Origin: Bacteroides sp.
Lineage (GTDB): Bacteria > Bacteroidota > Bacteroidia > Bacteroidales > Bacteroidaceae
Length of the DNA stretch: 64,000 nt
Assembly: GCA_021202275.1 (NCBI GenBank)
Contig: JAJQDI010000031.1
Coordinates: 186,001 to 250,000, forward strand
Direction of reading: 5' to 3'
The notes under the pieces were generated by a model. It was not told where the DNA came from. It did not search any database and saw nothing but the letters and a program-made list of their open reading frames with translations. Position numbers and translations under genes: made by a program. Numbering within the stretch: position 1 is the first letter of the stretch; each line of letters opens with the position of its first letter. Shown here piece by piece: positions 19,012-27,708 of this stretch.

Positions 19012-20268
19012 ATGAAACCCCGGCCTTTCTTCCCGACAGTGCTCTTGTTACTGGGTGCCTGTTGTATGTATCCGACAGAGACCCTGGCTCAGGAGTCGGA
19101 AAATCTGATTGTGATCAGCGGAGTAGTAAAAGACGCGCGTAACAAACGCACCCTGGAATATGTGAATGTAACCGCCGCGGGAAGTAATGTAGGAACCATT
19201 ACCAATTCAGACGGTGCGTTCACTCTGAAAATCCGTCCGGATATCCAAAGTCAGTCCATCGAATTCTCTCACCTGGGTTATCAGTCCCGCACCGTAACCA
19301 TTCCTGCGAGGGGCAAACAGGATCAGGTATTTCTGCTCACCCCCAATTCCGTTGTATTGAAAGAAGTAGTAGTATCTCCGGTAGATCCGCGTAAATTAGT
19401 GGAACAGGCCATGCAGAAAAAGGTCACTAACTACAACGACTGCTCCGCTATGCATACCGGATTTTACCGGGAGACGGCACAAAAGCGAAGAAAATACATC
19501 TCCATCTCGGAAGCTATAGTAGATGTCTATAAAACCCCTTATACAGAAGATATCTCCAAAGACCGGGTGCGGGTATTCAAAGGTCGCCGCCTGCTCAGTC
19601 CCCGCCTGTCAGATACCCTGGCGATCAAACTTGTTGGTGGTCCTACACAGGCTCTGGTAATGGATATGGTGAAGAACCCCGATGTATTGCTTAGCCACGA
19701 ATATATGCCTTTCTATGAATATATACTGGCTGATTATGTGACGATAGACGATCGTTTACACTATGCCATACGGTTTGCTCCCCGTGCCAGGCTGGAAGAT
19801 CCGCTCTACGAGGGTACGCTGTATATTGATACGGAATCTGTTGCTATCACGCGTTGCGAATTCAATCTGGATATGCGCGACAAAAAGAAAGTGACTCAAA
19901 TGATTCTCCGCAGTAAACCGCCCGGGCTGGTATTCAAACCTTCCCATCTTTCTTATCTAGTCACTTACCGCCAAGCGGAAGGCAAGACCTATCTGAATTA
20001 CATGCGCACAGAGATCAAATTCCGTTGCGACTGGAAGAAAAAACTCCTTTCTACCAGCTATACTGTGTTATCGGAAGTAGTACTCACAGATCGGGAAGAC
20101 AATCCGTTGGCTACTATCCCCGCCCGGGAATCTTTCCGTATGCATCATGTACTATCAGATCGCGTGATGGACTTCTACGACGAGAATTTCTGGGAAGACT
20201 ACAACATCATAGAGCCAACCGAATCCTTAGAAAGTGCGGTGAAAAGGCTGAAGAAAGTCAATCTCTGA
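19012..20268 (+). CDS. Exported protein with carboxypeptidase regulatory-like domain
   Basis: A 418-residue exported protein. A signal peptide (MKPRPFFPTVLLLLGACCMY, through TLAQE) may be cleaved after LAQ or could be a lipoprotein signal at GAC. Residues about 32-115 form a CarboxypepD_reg-like beta-sandwich (ISGVVKDARNKRTLEYVNVTA, SDGAFTLKI), common at the N-terminus of Bacteroidota outer-membrane proteins. The remaining ~300 residues (LVEQAMQKKVTNYND onwards) are a beta-rich region of unknown function, with no TonB plug or barrel signature. It is convergent with the M16 peptidase gene, 32 bp apart. Its job is unknown; a cell-envelope role is inferred from export and domain type. Confidence 0.75.
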   Translation: MKPRPFFPTVLLLLGACCMYPTETLAQESENLIVISGVVKDARNKRTLEYVNVTAAGSNVGTITNSDGAFTLKIRPDIQSQSIEFSHLGYQSRTVTIPARGKQDQVFLLTPNSVVLKEVVVSPVDPRKLVEQAMQKKVTNYNDCSAMHTGFYRETAQKRRKYISISEAIVDVYKTPYTEDISKDRVRVFKGRRLLSPRLSDTLAIKLVGGPTQALVMDMVKNPDVLLSHEYMPFYEYILADYVTIDDRLHYAIRFAPRARLEDPLYEGTLYIDTESVAITRCEFNLDMRDKKKVTQMILRSKPPGLVFKPSHLSYLVTYRQAEGKTYLNYMRTEIKFRCDWKKKLLSTSYTVLSEVVLTDREDNPLATIPARESFRMHHVLSDRVMDFYDENFWEDYNIIEPTESLESAVKRLKKVNL

Positions 20269-20300
20269 CCCCGTAGGCCGGGAGTGATCTGAAAGTAAGT

Positions 20301-21521
20301 CTACTGATAGATCAGCGTAGACAGATAGTCTTCCGCGAACATCTCATTGGCTACCTCCCAAACCTCTTGTGGAGTAATGGCATCCATACGTTTGAATACC
20401 GCTTCAGGCGTTTCAAACTTATGGTAATGCAGGAAAGTTTTAGCCATTCCCAACGCGTTGTTCTCCGTATTGTCAGAAGCAACACCGATCTGGCCGATCA
20501 GTTGCTTCCTGGCAGCTGCCAGTTGCAAAACAGTGAGTGGTTTCTCTCTCAGACGCCGCAACTCCCGGTAAATAAGACGAAGACAAAGATCCACATCTTC
20601 CTGAGCAGTTCCGAAATAGATACAGAAAGCACCCGTATCGGTATAAGAAGTCAGATTGGATTCGACATTATATACCAATCCGCGCCGTTCACGTAGTTCC
20701 ACATTCAAGCGGCTGTTCATACCAGGCCCTCCCAGCATATTATTGAGCAGATAAAGGGTAGTTCGTTTATCTTCATACGCACTGTATCCCCGGCTACCGA
20801 TCATCACATGTGCCTGATGGGTGTCTTTCTGCAGGATTTTCTTCTGAGGGACATATACGCCAGGAGCTGTACGCCGGTAATCGGTTTGGCCAGCCGGCAG
20901 ATCGGAAAGGTATTTCTCTGCCAACCGCACAATACGACGGAAATCCAGATCGCCCCAAACAAAAAAGATAGCATTGGACGCACGGTAGAAACGCTGTGTA
21001 AAAGCCCGCGCATCTTCACTCCGGAACGACTTCAACAGTTCTGGTTTTCCAAGGATATTCCTTCCCAACGGATGAGCAGGAAAAATAAGTTCTTCGAAAT
21101 CATCGAATATCAGTTCGGCCGGATTGTCTTCGTAGGAAGAGATCTCGTCGATCACTACCTCGGCCTCTTTTTCCAACTCATTCTGCGGAAATGTAGAATG
21201 AAATACAATATCCGAAAGCAACTCGAAAGCCCGGTGAAAATGTTCTTTCAGGAAGGCCGAATAGACCACCGTCTCCTCCTTATTGGTATAGGCATTCAGA
21301 TCACCTCCCACATTTTCCATACGGTTCAGGATATGCCATGCCCGGCGTTTACCGGTACCTTTAAAAACCAGATGCTCCACGAAATGAGCCATTCCCTGCT
21401 CCTGTTCTTCTTCGTCACGTGTTCCGGCATCTATGGCAAATCCGCAATAAGCGACTTTGGAAGAAGAAGGACGGTGGATAATTCTCAACCCATTGGATAA
21501 TGTATGTAGATTGCATTGCAT
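20301..21521 (-). CDS. M16 family zinc peptidase
   Basis: A 406-residue M16 (pitrilysin/insulinase superfamily) peptidase. The inverted zinc motif HFVEHLVFKGT supplies HxxEH near residue 50, and the distal Glu lies in the following helix (EEVVYSAF / EVVIDEISSYEDNP region). The C-terminal half carries the usual second lobe with GGPGMNSRLNVELRERRGLVYNVES, where the Arg/Tyr pair is typical. No signal peptide is visible. I chose ATG 21521 (MQCNLHTLSNG) over a longer in-frame start because GGAG lies 8-10 bp upstream and homologues begin at the same block. A -7 box (minus strand, 21556-21563) precedes it. Substrate unknown. Confidence 0.9.
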   Translation of the reverse strand: MQCNLHTLSNGLRIIHRPSSSKVAYCGFAIDAGTRDEEEQEQGMAHFVEHLVFKGTGKRRAWHILNRMENVGGDLNAYTNKEETVVYSAFLKEHFHRAFELLSDIVFHSTFPQNELEKEAEVVIDEISSYEDNPAELIFDDFEELIFPAHPLGRNILGKPELLKSFRSEDARAFTQRFYRASNAIFFVWGDLDFRRIVRLAEKYLSDLPAGQTDYRRTAPGVYVPQKKILQKDTHQAHVMIGSRGYSAYEDKRTTLYLLNNMLGGPGMNSRLNVELRERRGLVYNVESNLTSYTDTGAFCIYFGTAQEDVDLCLRLIYRELRRLREKPLTVLQLAAARKQLIGQIGVASDNTENNALGMAKTFLHYHKFETPEAVFKRMDAITPQEVWEVANEMFAEDYLSTLIYQ

Positions 21522-21555
21522 GCTTTTCTCCGATCTTTGAATAATTTTCAGGATG

Positions 21556-21563
21556 CAAAAGTA
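21556..21563 (-). promoter_or_regulatory. Putative -7 box of the M16 peptidase gene
   Basis: Minus-strand TACTTTTG, 35 bp upstream of the chosen start at 21521. Confidence 0.4.
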
Positions 21564-21767
21564 CAATATTTAAATGACTTACCACTTATCGCTGCCAAAA
21601 GGTTGGCCGGGAAAACGAATTTCACTGGTGTACGGAGGTACTTTTTTCTTTCCGGAAAAAGCAGTACGGAAAGAGAGTAATTGTAATTTTCAGGAAATTT
21701 CATACGTCGTTGTATTGTCATTTATAGAAAATTGCAGATATTTGTCTGGTGTAACACAAGTATTGGT

Positions 21768-22310
21768 ATGAGATCCATCGGTATTTTCTGCTCCGCCTCG
21801 GAAGACATTGACAAATTGTATTTTCAAGCCACTCATCTCCTGGGACATTGGATAGGCTCTGAAGGCTTGCGTCTGGTCTGCGGAGGAGCCGATCTGGGAC
21901 TGATGGAATGTATAGCACAAGCTACCCGGCAAAGCGGTGGTGAGGTCCTGGGAGTAGTGCCTACCCTGCTGGAAGAAAAGGGGCAGGTGAGTCGTTACTG
22001 CAACCACATCATATATACCCATGATCTGAGTGACCGGAAAGATATCCTGCTACGCGAATCGGATATTCTTGTGGCACTGCCGGGTGGACTGGGAACATTA
22101 GATGAAGTTTTCCATGTACTGGCCTCTGCTACCCTGGGCTATCACAGCAAACGAGTCGTATTTTATAATGTAAACGGATTTTACGATAAACTCCTGGCAG
22201 CTCTGGACGAAATGCGTATGCGATCTTTTGCCCGTAAACCTTTGTCCGATTATTACGATGTAGCACACACATTTGAAGAACTTATATTGTTATTGAAACA
22301 ACCTAATTGA
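21768..22310 (+). CDS. LOG/TIGR00730 family Rossmann-fold protein
   Basis: A 180-residue lysine-decarboxylase-like (LOG) protein. Members studied elsewhere cleave ribose-5-phosphate from cytokinin or nucleoside monophosphates. The signature LPGGLGTLDEVF (PGGxGTxxE) is present, with the nucleotide-binding start IGIFCSAS and VCGGADLGLME. I start it at ATG 21768 (MRSIGIFCSA); the longer frame adds 12 residues not seen in the family. The SIS isomerase gene follows 10 bp after the stop, so it opens a three-gene operon with that gene and the PfkB kinase. Its bacterial substrate is not established. Confidence 0.85.
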   Translation: MRSIGIFCSASEDIDKLYFQATHLLGHWIGSEGLRLVCGGADLGLMECIAQATRQSGGEVLGVVPTLLEEKGQVSRYCNHIIYTHDLSDRKDILLRESDILVALPGGLGTLDEVFHVLASATLGYHSKRVVFYNVNGFYDKLLAALDEMRMRSFARKPLSDYYDVAHTFEELILLLKQPN

Positions 22311-22320
22311 ACGCGAACAA

Positions 22321-22926
22321 ATGATTGACTCGATTCGAGAACTACTCCGCAAGGAGGCAGAAGCAGTAATGAATATTCCTGTCAACGACGGGTACGAAAA
22401 AGCAGTAAACCTGATTGTGGAACAAATACACCGGAAAAAAGGGAAATTAGTCACCTCAGGCATGGGAAAAGCGGGACAGATCGCCATGAACATTGCCACC
22501 ACCTTCTGCTCCACAGGGATCCCGGCCGTATTTCTGCATCCCAGTGAGGCACAACACGGCGATCTGGGTATACTCCAGGAAAATGATGTACTGCTGTTGA
22601 TCTCCAATTCCGGAAAAACCCGCGAGATCGTAGAACTTACCCAACTGGCACGTAATCTGAATTTCGATCTGAGATTTATTGTGATCACCGGCAATCCGGA
22701 TAGCCCGCTGGCACAGGAAGCCACAGTATGCCTGAGCACAGGAAAGCCCGCTGAAGTATGTCTGCTCGGACTGACCCCTACTACCTCCACCACGGCTATG
22801 ACCGTGATCGGCGATATATTAGTGGTACAGACCATGGAGAAAACCGGATTTACCATTGAAGAATATTCCAAACGCCATCATGGAGGCTATCTTGGACAGA
22901 AATCCAGAAAACTATGCGTAAAGTAA
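22321..22926 (+). CDS. KpsF/GutQ-like SIS-domain sugar-phosphate isomerase without CBS domains
   Basis: A 201-residue SIS protein. The block from KLVTSGMGKAGQIAMNIA through STGIPAVFLHPSEAQHGDLG and LLISNSGKTREI matches KpsF/GutQ/KdsD arabinose-5-phosphate isomerases (ribulose-5-P to arabinose-5-P). Those usually have ~320 residues with two CBS domains; here the protein ends after the SIS fold, as in some Bacteroidota forms. The stop overlaps the start of the PfkB gene by 13 bp, which suggests coupled translation. Either an A5P isomerase or another aldose-ketose isomerase paired with the kinase would fit. Confidence 0.8.
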   Translation: MIDSIRELLRKEAEAVMNIPVNDGYEKAVNLIVEQIHRKKGKLVTSGMGKAGQIAMNIATTFCSTGIPAVFLHPSEAQHGDLGILQENDVLLLISNSGKTREIVELTQLARNLNFDLRFIVITGNPDSPLAQEATVCLSTGKPAEVCLLGLTPTTSTTAMTVIGDILVVQTMEKTGFTIEEYSKRHHGGYLGQKSRKLCVK

Positions 22927-23846
22927 TTGGTATCGGCGAGACGATCCTTGATATTCTTTTCCACAATGAACAGCCATTGGCTGCTGTGCCCGGAGGATCG
23001 GTCTTCAACGGAATGATCTCTCTAGGTCGTATGGGCACAGAAGTATGCTTTATCAGTGAGACCGGCAACGATCGGGTAGGCAAACAGATCCTGGAATTTA
23101 TGAGAGAAAACCATGTATCTACCGACTACATGAGTGTTTTCCCTGATGGGAAGTCTCCCGTTTCATTGGCTTTCTTAGACGATCACAACAATGCGGATTA
23201 TATATTCTATAAAGACTATCCCAGCCAGCGGCTGGATGTGATTTTTCCCAGTATAGAAGAGGACGACATTGTAGTGATCGGTTCCTACTTTGCCCTGAAT
23301 CCGGTGTTGCGGGAGAAAGTAGTAGACTTGCTGGAGAAAGCACGTGACAGCAAAGCGATCATCTATTACGATCCCAATTTCCGCAATTCACATAAGAGCG
23401 AAGCCATCCGCCTGGCATCTACTATCATCGAGAATCTGGAATATGCCGATATCGTCAGAGGATCGGTGGAGGATTTCTTCTATATGTATGGTTTCAACGA
23501 TGTAGAAAAGGTATACAAAGACAAGATAAAATTCTACTGCCCTACTTTTCTCTGTACAGCGGGAGCGGAACAGATTGCTCTGCGTACACGTACTGTGACC
23601 AAAAATTATCCGATCGGATCTATAGAAACGGTAAGTACAGTAGGCGCGGGAGATAATTTCAATGCCGGACTGATATACGGATTGCTGAAATATGGAATTC
23701 GTCACTGTGATCTCGACACTTTGAGCGAAGAAACCTGGGACAAACTGGTACAATGCGGTAAAGATTTTGCCGCGGAAGTGTGCAAAGGGTATAGCAATTC
23801 GATCTCACCTGAATTCGCAGCGAAATATAAAGAGGGTAACGTGTAA
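22914..23846 (+). CDS. PfkB-family carbohydrate kinase
   Basis: A 310-residue ribokinase/PfkB-fold kinase. N-terminal IGIGETILDIL and PGGSVFNGMISLGRMG bind sugar; C-terminal VSTVGAGDNFNAGLIYG is the second PfkB signature with the catalytic Asp in GAGD. It overlaps the SIS gene by 13 bp. Fructokinase-like specificity is common for this subgroup, but the substrate cannot be read from sequence. The operon pairing suggests that the isomerase and kinase act on successive forms of one sugar. Confidence 0.85.
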   Translation: MRKVIGIGETILDILFHNEQPLAAVPGGSVFNGMISLGRMGTEVCFISETGNDRVGKQILEFMRENHVSTDYMSVFPDGKSPVSLAFLDDHNNADYIFYKDYPSQRLDVIFPSIEEDDIVVIGSYFALNPVLREKVVDLLEKARDSKAIIYYDPNFRNSHKSEAIRLASTIIENLEYADIVRGSVEDFFYMYGFNDVEKVYKDKIKFYCPTFLCTAGAEQIALRTRTVTKNYPIGSIETVSTVGAGDNFNAGLIYGLLKYGIRHCDLDTLSEETWDKLVQCGKDFAAEVCKGYSNSISPEFAAKYKEGNV

Positions 23847-24397
23847 AGAGAATGACTATTTATTCCCTTCTGTCAGGAGCATTATTTGATTATTCATACG
23901 AAGGTATGTTAACAATTTAGTATGTACAATGGGAAGTATAGGTAGAGTTCCAAGTAAAGTATATTATAATACCATCAGAAAGGTAATAAAATAGTAGTAT
24001 CCGGTAGAAGTGGGGGTATGTTAAAAGTAAATTTCATATGAAAGTATGTTACGATTGGTAAGTCAGCAAGTCCGGAGGAGTTGAATTTGATCCTATTCGG
24101 GGTCATTACTTACAATTTGTTACTTTATAAAGATAAAATCGGACTTTGGACATACCCTCATTTTTGATAAAGTCTTTCTTATGGCTTGCAGAAATTTCTC
24201 CCCTCCCTGTTTGCATCCTCTATCTTTTTTCCATTTTTTCATTCTTCCCTTTTTTACAAACTCATTCTCTTCTGCCCGCTTTAGTTACTCTTCACAACCT
24301 CCTTTAAACTACGATAATTTATTTTATCTGAGGAAATTATAATTAACTCACAACTTTATCGTATCTTTGCAGCCAATTATAAAGAGATACTACTATT
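23847..24397 (+). promoter_or_regulatory. Gene-free leader before the DEAD-box helicase
   Basis: 550 bp without a credible ORF. GGTATGTTAA occurs at 23903-23912 and 24015-24024, AAGTATGTTAC at 24042-24052, and an inverted ACATACCC near 24150. A -7 box TATCTTTG (24362-24369) lies 32 bp before the helicase ATG, so the transcript leader from that promoter would be short and the repeats would lie upstream of it. Confidence 0.4.
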
Positions 24398-24400
24398 TTG

Positions 24401-26314
24401 ATGAAGAATTTTGAAGAGCTTGGCGTCTCTGTGGAGATACGCCGGGCAATTGAAGAAATGGGGTATGAGAATCCCATGCCCGTTCAGGAAGAGGTTATTC
24501 CGTATTTATTAGGAGAAAATAACGACATTGTTGCACTGGCACAGACAGGTACAGGAAAAACCGCAGCATTTGGCCTCCCGCTTATACAAAAGATCGATGT
24601 AAGGAACCGCGTTCCACAATCCCTTATACTTTGTCCTACACGTGAACTCTGCCTACAGATCGCAGGTGACCTGAGCGATTATTCCAAATATGTCGACGGT
24701 CTGAAGGTATTGCCTGTCTATGGCGGATCTTCGATCGACAGCCAGATACGGAGCCTGAAACGCGGTGTACATATCATTGTAGCTACTCCGGGCCGTCTGA
24801 TCGACCTGATGGAGCGTAAAACCGTATCCCTGGCACAGGTACATAATGTAGTGCTGGATGAAGCGGACGAAATGCTGAATATGGGATTTACAGACAGCAT
24901 CAACGCTATCCTGGCAGGCGTACCCGAAGAACGCAATACACTGCTTTTCTCGGCTACCATGAGCCCGGAAATCGCCCGCATCTCGAAAAACTACCTCAGA
25001 AATGCCAAGGAGATCACGATAGGCCGCAAGAACGAAGGGAACAGCAATGTAAAGCATGTGGTCTATATGGTACATGCCAAAGATAAATATGCTGCCCTGA
25101 AACGTATTGCTGATTATTATCCGCAGATCTACGGGATCATCTTCTGCCGTACCCGCAAAGAGACCCAGGAGATTGCCGACAAGCTGATGCAGAACGGCTA
25201 CAATGCCGACTCGTTGCATGGAGAACTGTCTCAGGCACAACGTGACGCGGTGATGCAGAAATTCCGTATCCGCAACATACGCATATTGGTGGCAACCGAT
25301 GTGGCTGCCCGCGGACTGGATGTAGACGACCTGACACACGTGATCAACTATGGGTTGCCCGACGATACGGAGAGTTATACCCATCGCAGCGGACGCACCG
25401 GACGCGCCGGAAAGACAGGGACCTCCATTGCTATCATTAACTTGCGTGAGAAAGGAAAATTACGTGAGATCGAACGTATCATCGGTAAGAAATTCATACC
25501 CGGCGAGATGCCTACCAGCCAGCAGATCTGTCAGAAGCAACTCATCAAAGTGATCGATGATCTGGAAAAGGTGAAAGTAAATGAAGAAGAGATCAACGAG
25601 TTCATGCCGGAGATCTATCGCAAACTGGAATGGCTCAGCAAGGAAGACCTGATCAAACGGGTAGCGTCTGTAGAGTTTAATCGTTTCCTGGAATATTACA
25701 GAGATCGGGGAGAGATTGAAACTCCTACCGATAGCCGGGAACGCAGAGGACGTGACGGTCGTGAGGACAACCGATCTCCCCGGAAAGCACAGGCAGGCTT
25801 TACACGGCTGTTTATCAATCTGGGAAAGAGCGATAATTTCTATCCGCAGGAGCTGATCGAACTGCTCAACCGCAACACCTCACGCCGGGTAGAACTGGGC
25901 AAGATCGACCTGATGAAAAGTTTCTCTTTCTTTGAAGTGGAAGAGAAGCAGGCACAAACTGTGGTGCAAGCGCTCAATCAGGCCAAATTCAACAACCGCA
26001 AAGTAGTGGTGGAGATCGCAGGCGAAGAGAGTATGGACAATCGCCCCCGGGGAAGAAAGCCCTCTCCTATCAGCGGACGGAGCGGAAGCTATGGAAATGC
26101 CGCCAGTAAAAGCCGGTATGCTTCTTCCGAAAAACCAGCCGCCACTCATTCTAAGTCCAAGGACAGTAAGAAGAAGCCCAGCCGCGAAGAGAGAGGATAT
26201 AATACCGCAAGAGGACCTAAAAAACAAAACGACTGGAAACAGTTTTTCAACCAGCCGGAACCAGACTTCAGCGAAGAGGGATGGGCACGCCGGAAACCTA
26301 AGAACGAAAAATAA
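24401..26314 (+). CDS. DEAD-box ATP-dependent RNA helicase
   Basis: A 637-residue DEAD-box helicase of the CsdA/DeaD type that unwinds structured RNA in ribosome assembly and cold adaptation. Motifs in order: Q motif (MPVQEEVIPY), Walker A AQTGTGKTAAFG, PTREL, TPGR, DEAD (VLDEADEML), SAT, then domain 2 with ARGLDVDDL and HRSGRTGRAG. Residues about 465-545 resemble the DbpA RNA-binding domain (FTRLFINLGKSDNFYPQELI), followed by a basic, Ser/Arg/Lys-rich disordered tail. ATG 24401 was chosen; a TTG codon directly before it is the only extension. Confidence 0.93.
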   Translation: MKNFEELGVSVEIRRAIEEMGYENPMPVQEEVIPYLLGENNDIVALAQTGTGKTAAFGLPLIQKIDVRNRVPQSLILCPTRELCLQIAGDLSDYSKYVDGLKVLPVYGGSSIDSQIRSLKRGVHIIVATPGRLIDLMERKTVSLAQVHNVVLDEADEMLNMGFTDSINAILAGVPEERNTLLFSATMSPEIARISKNYLRNAKEITIGRKNEGNSNVKHVVYMVHAKDKYAALKRIADYYPQIYGIIFCRTRKETQEIADKLMQNGYNADSLHGELSQAQRDAVMQKFRIRNIRILVATDVAARGLDVDDLTHVINYGLPDDTESYTHRSGRTGRAGKTGTSIAIINLREKGKLREIERIIGKKFIPGEMPTSQQICQKQLIKVIDDLEKVKVNEEEINEFMPEIYRKLEWLSKEDLIKRVASVEFNRFLEYYRDRGEIETPTDSRERRGRDGREDNRSPRKAQAGFTRLFINLGKSDNFYPQELIELLNRNTSRRVELGKIDLMKSFSFFEVEEKQAQTVVQALNQAKFNNRKVVVEIAGEESMDNRPRGRKPSPISGRSGSYGNAASKSRYASSEKPAATHSKSKDSKKKPSREERGYNTARGPKKQNDWKQFFNQPEPDFSEEGWARRKPKNEK

Positions 26315-26844
26315 AAAAATGGCCTGACTGATATTCGTATAGTCCGGGTGATAAAAAAGAGAGTGTATGAAAATTCCGTGTGTTTTTAATAAATCAACTG
26401 GATTTTTTATACACTCTTTTTCTTACTGACAACTTATTACCTATAGCTTATTCTAAAATATACTCCGCTACATAAAGTGCCCTATGCTTTACATATTTCC
26501 GTACGCTTAACTGATCCTTTAAAAATATTCCAGTTTTAGGCCATCATCTGAATTCAATATGTTTTTATTTCACCCGAAATTCATGGAATTTACATAGTCA
26601 ATCACAAAAAATGACGTCAAAAAACACACTACAAAGCGACGTTTTCTATCAAAAAGACAAATCATTGGACCATTTGAAAAATTTCTAAAAAAGAGAATGC
26701 ACCCTTTTAATGAAAAATTTAGAACTTTTGTCTCCTGGTAATTATTATCTTCATGGTCTTTTATCAACAACTACAAATCAGGAAGTATACAATCTCTCCC
26801 GAAAAGCCGTACCTTTGCCACCGTTTGAATGAACTGCATTTTTC
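26315..26844. other. 530-bp intergenic region
   Basis: No credible gene. A 9-bp inverted repeat AGAGTGTAT (26360-26368) with ATACACTCT (26409-26417) and a 40-nt loop, followed by T-rich sequence, may be a weak terminator for the helicase. TACCTTTG (26810-26817) is a probable -7 box for the transporter gene, 28 bp before its ATG. The rest is AT-rich and shows nothing recognisable. Confidence 0.45.
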
Positions 26845-27708
26845 ATGAACAAAATAAACGGCTTTTTATGCGGACTACTCTCTTCGGCCTGTTTCGGATT
26901 GATCCCGCTTTTTACCATACCTCTGATGCAAACAGGAATGAGGTTTGAATCTATCCTCTTCTACCGTTTCCTGTTTTCCTGCCTGGCCTTGGGAGGAATC
27001 ATTGCCCTCACCCGACAAAACTTTCGTATACACCGCAAAGACATTCCCTCTTTACTGTTATTGGCTGGCCTGTATGATATTTCTGCCATCTTTCTGTTTT
27101 GGGGATACAAGTTAATGTCGAGTGGTGTTGCCACTACCCTCCACTTCATGTATCCTGTACTCACAACACTATTGATGATGATATGCTTTGGTGAAAAGGG
27201 AACTTACCAAAGGTGGATTGCCGTATCTCTGGCTGTTCTGGGAGTATGGAGACTTTCCCACGGGGAAAGTATAGGAGGCATCTCTTCATCCGGAATACTG
27301 ATCGTATTGATCTCAGCTCTGGGATACGCTTTGTATATCATTACTGTCAACCAGCTAAAGATCCGGAAGTTGCGGGGAGTGGTTCTTACCTTCTATGTAT
27401 TTTTGTTTGGAGGCCTTTTCCTGCTGGCCGGACTACTTACTTTCGGTGAGCTCCAACCCATAGAGAACCGGCAGGCAGTGGGCCATCTTACCCTGTTGGC
27501 TCTGATACCCACCGTGATATCCAACCTGGCCCTGGTACAGGCGGTAAAAGGGATCGGCTCCACTCTCACCTCCGTATTAGGTGCGATGGAGCCGGTCACA
27601 GCAGTTTGTGTAGGAATATATATCTTCGATGAAGCCTTCACGCTTCACACCGCTAGTGGCATTGCGCTGATCATCTCAGCCGTACTGCTGATCATCTGGA
27701 AGCGTTGA
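26845..27708 (+). CDS. EamA-family (DMT) transporter
   Basis: A 287-residue inner-membrane protein with about ten hydrophobic helices arranged as two EamA repeats (residues about 5-135 and 145-285). The first starts GFLCGLLSSACFGLIPLFTIP, and the second ends with the usual AMEPVTAVCVGIYIFDEAFT segment. Members export or exchange small metabolites; the substrate is unknown. The 3' end overlaps the convergent S46 peptidase gene by 17 bp, so no room is left for an intergenic terminator. Confidence 0.85.
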   Translation: MNKINGFLCGLLSSACFGLIPLFTIPLMQTGMRFESILFYRFLFSCLALGGIIALTRQNFRIHRKDIPSLLLLAGLYDISAIFLFWGYKLMSSGVATTLHFMYPVLTTLLMMICFGEKGTYQRWIAVSLAVLGVWRLSHGESIGGISSSGILIVLISALGYALYIITVNQLKIRKLRGVVLTFYVFLFGGLFLLAGLLTFGELQPIENRQAVGHLTLLALIPTVISNLALVQAVKGIGSTLTSVLGAMEPVTAVCVGIYIFDEAFTLHTASGIALIISAVLLIIWKR

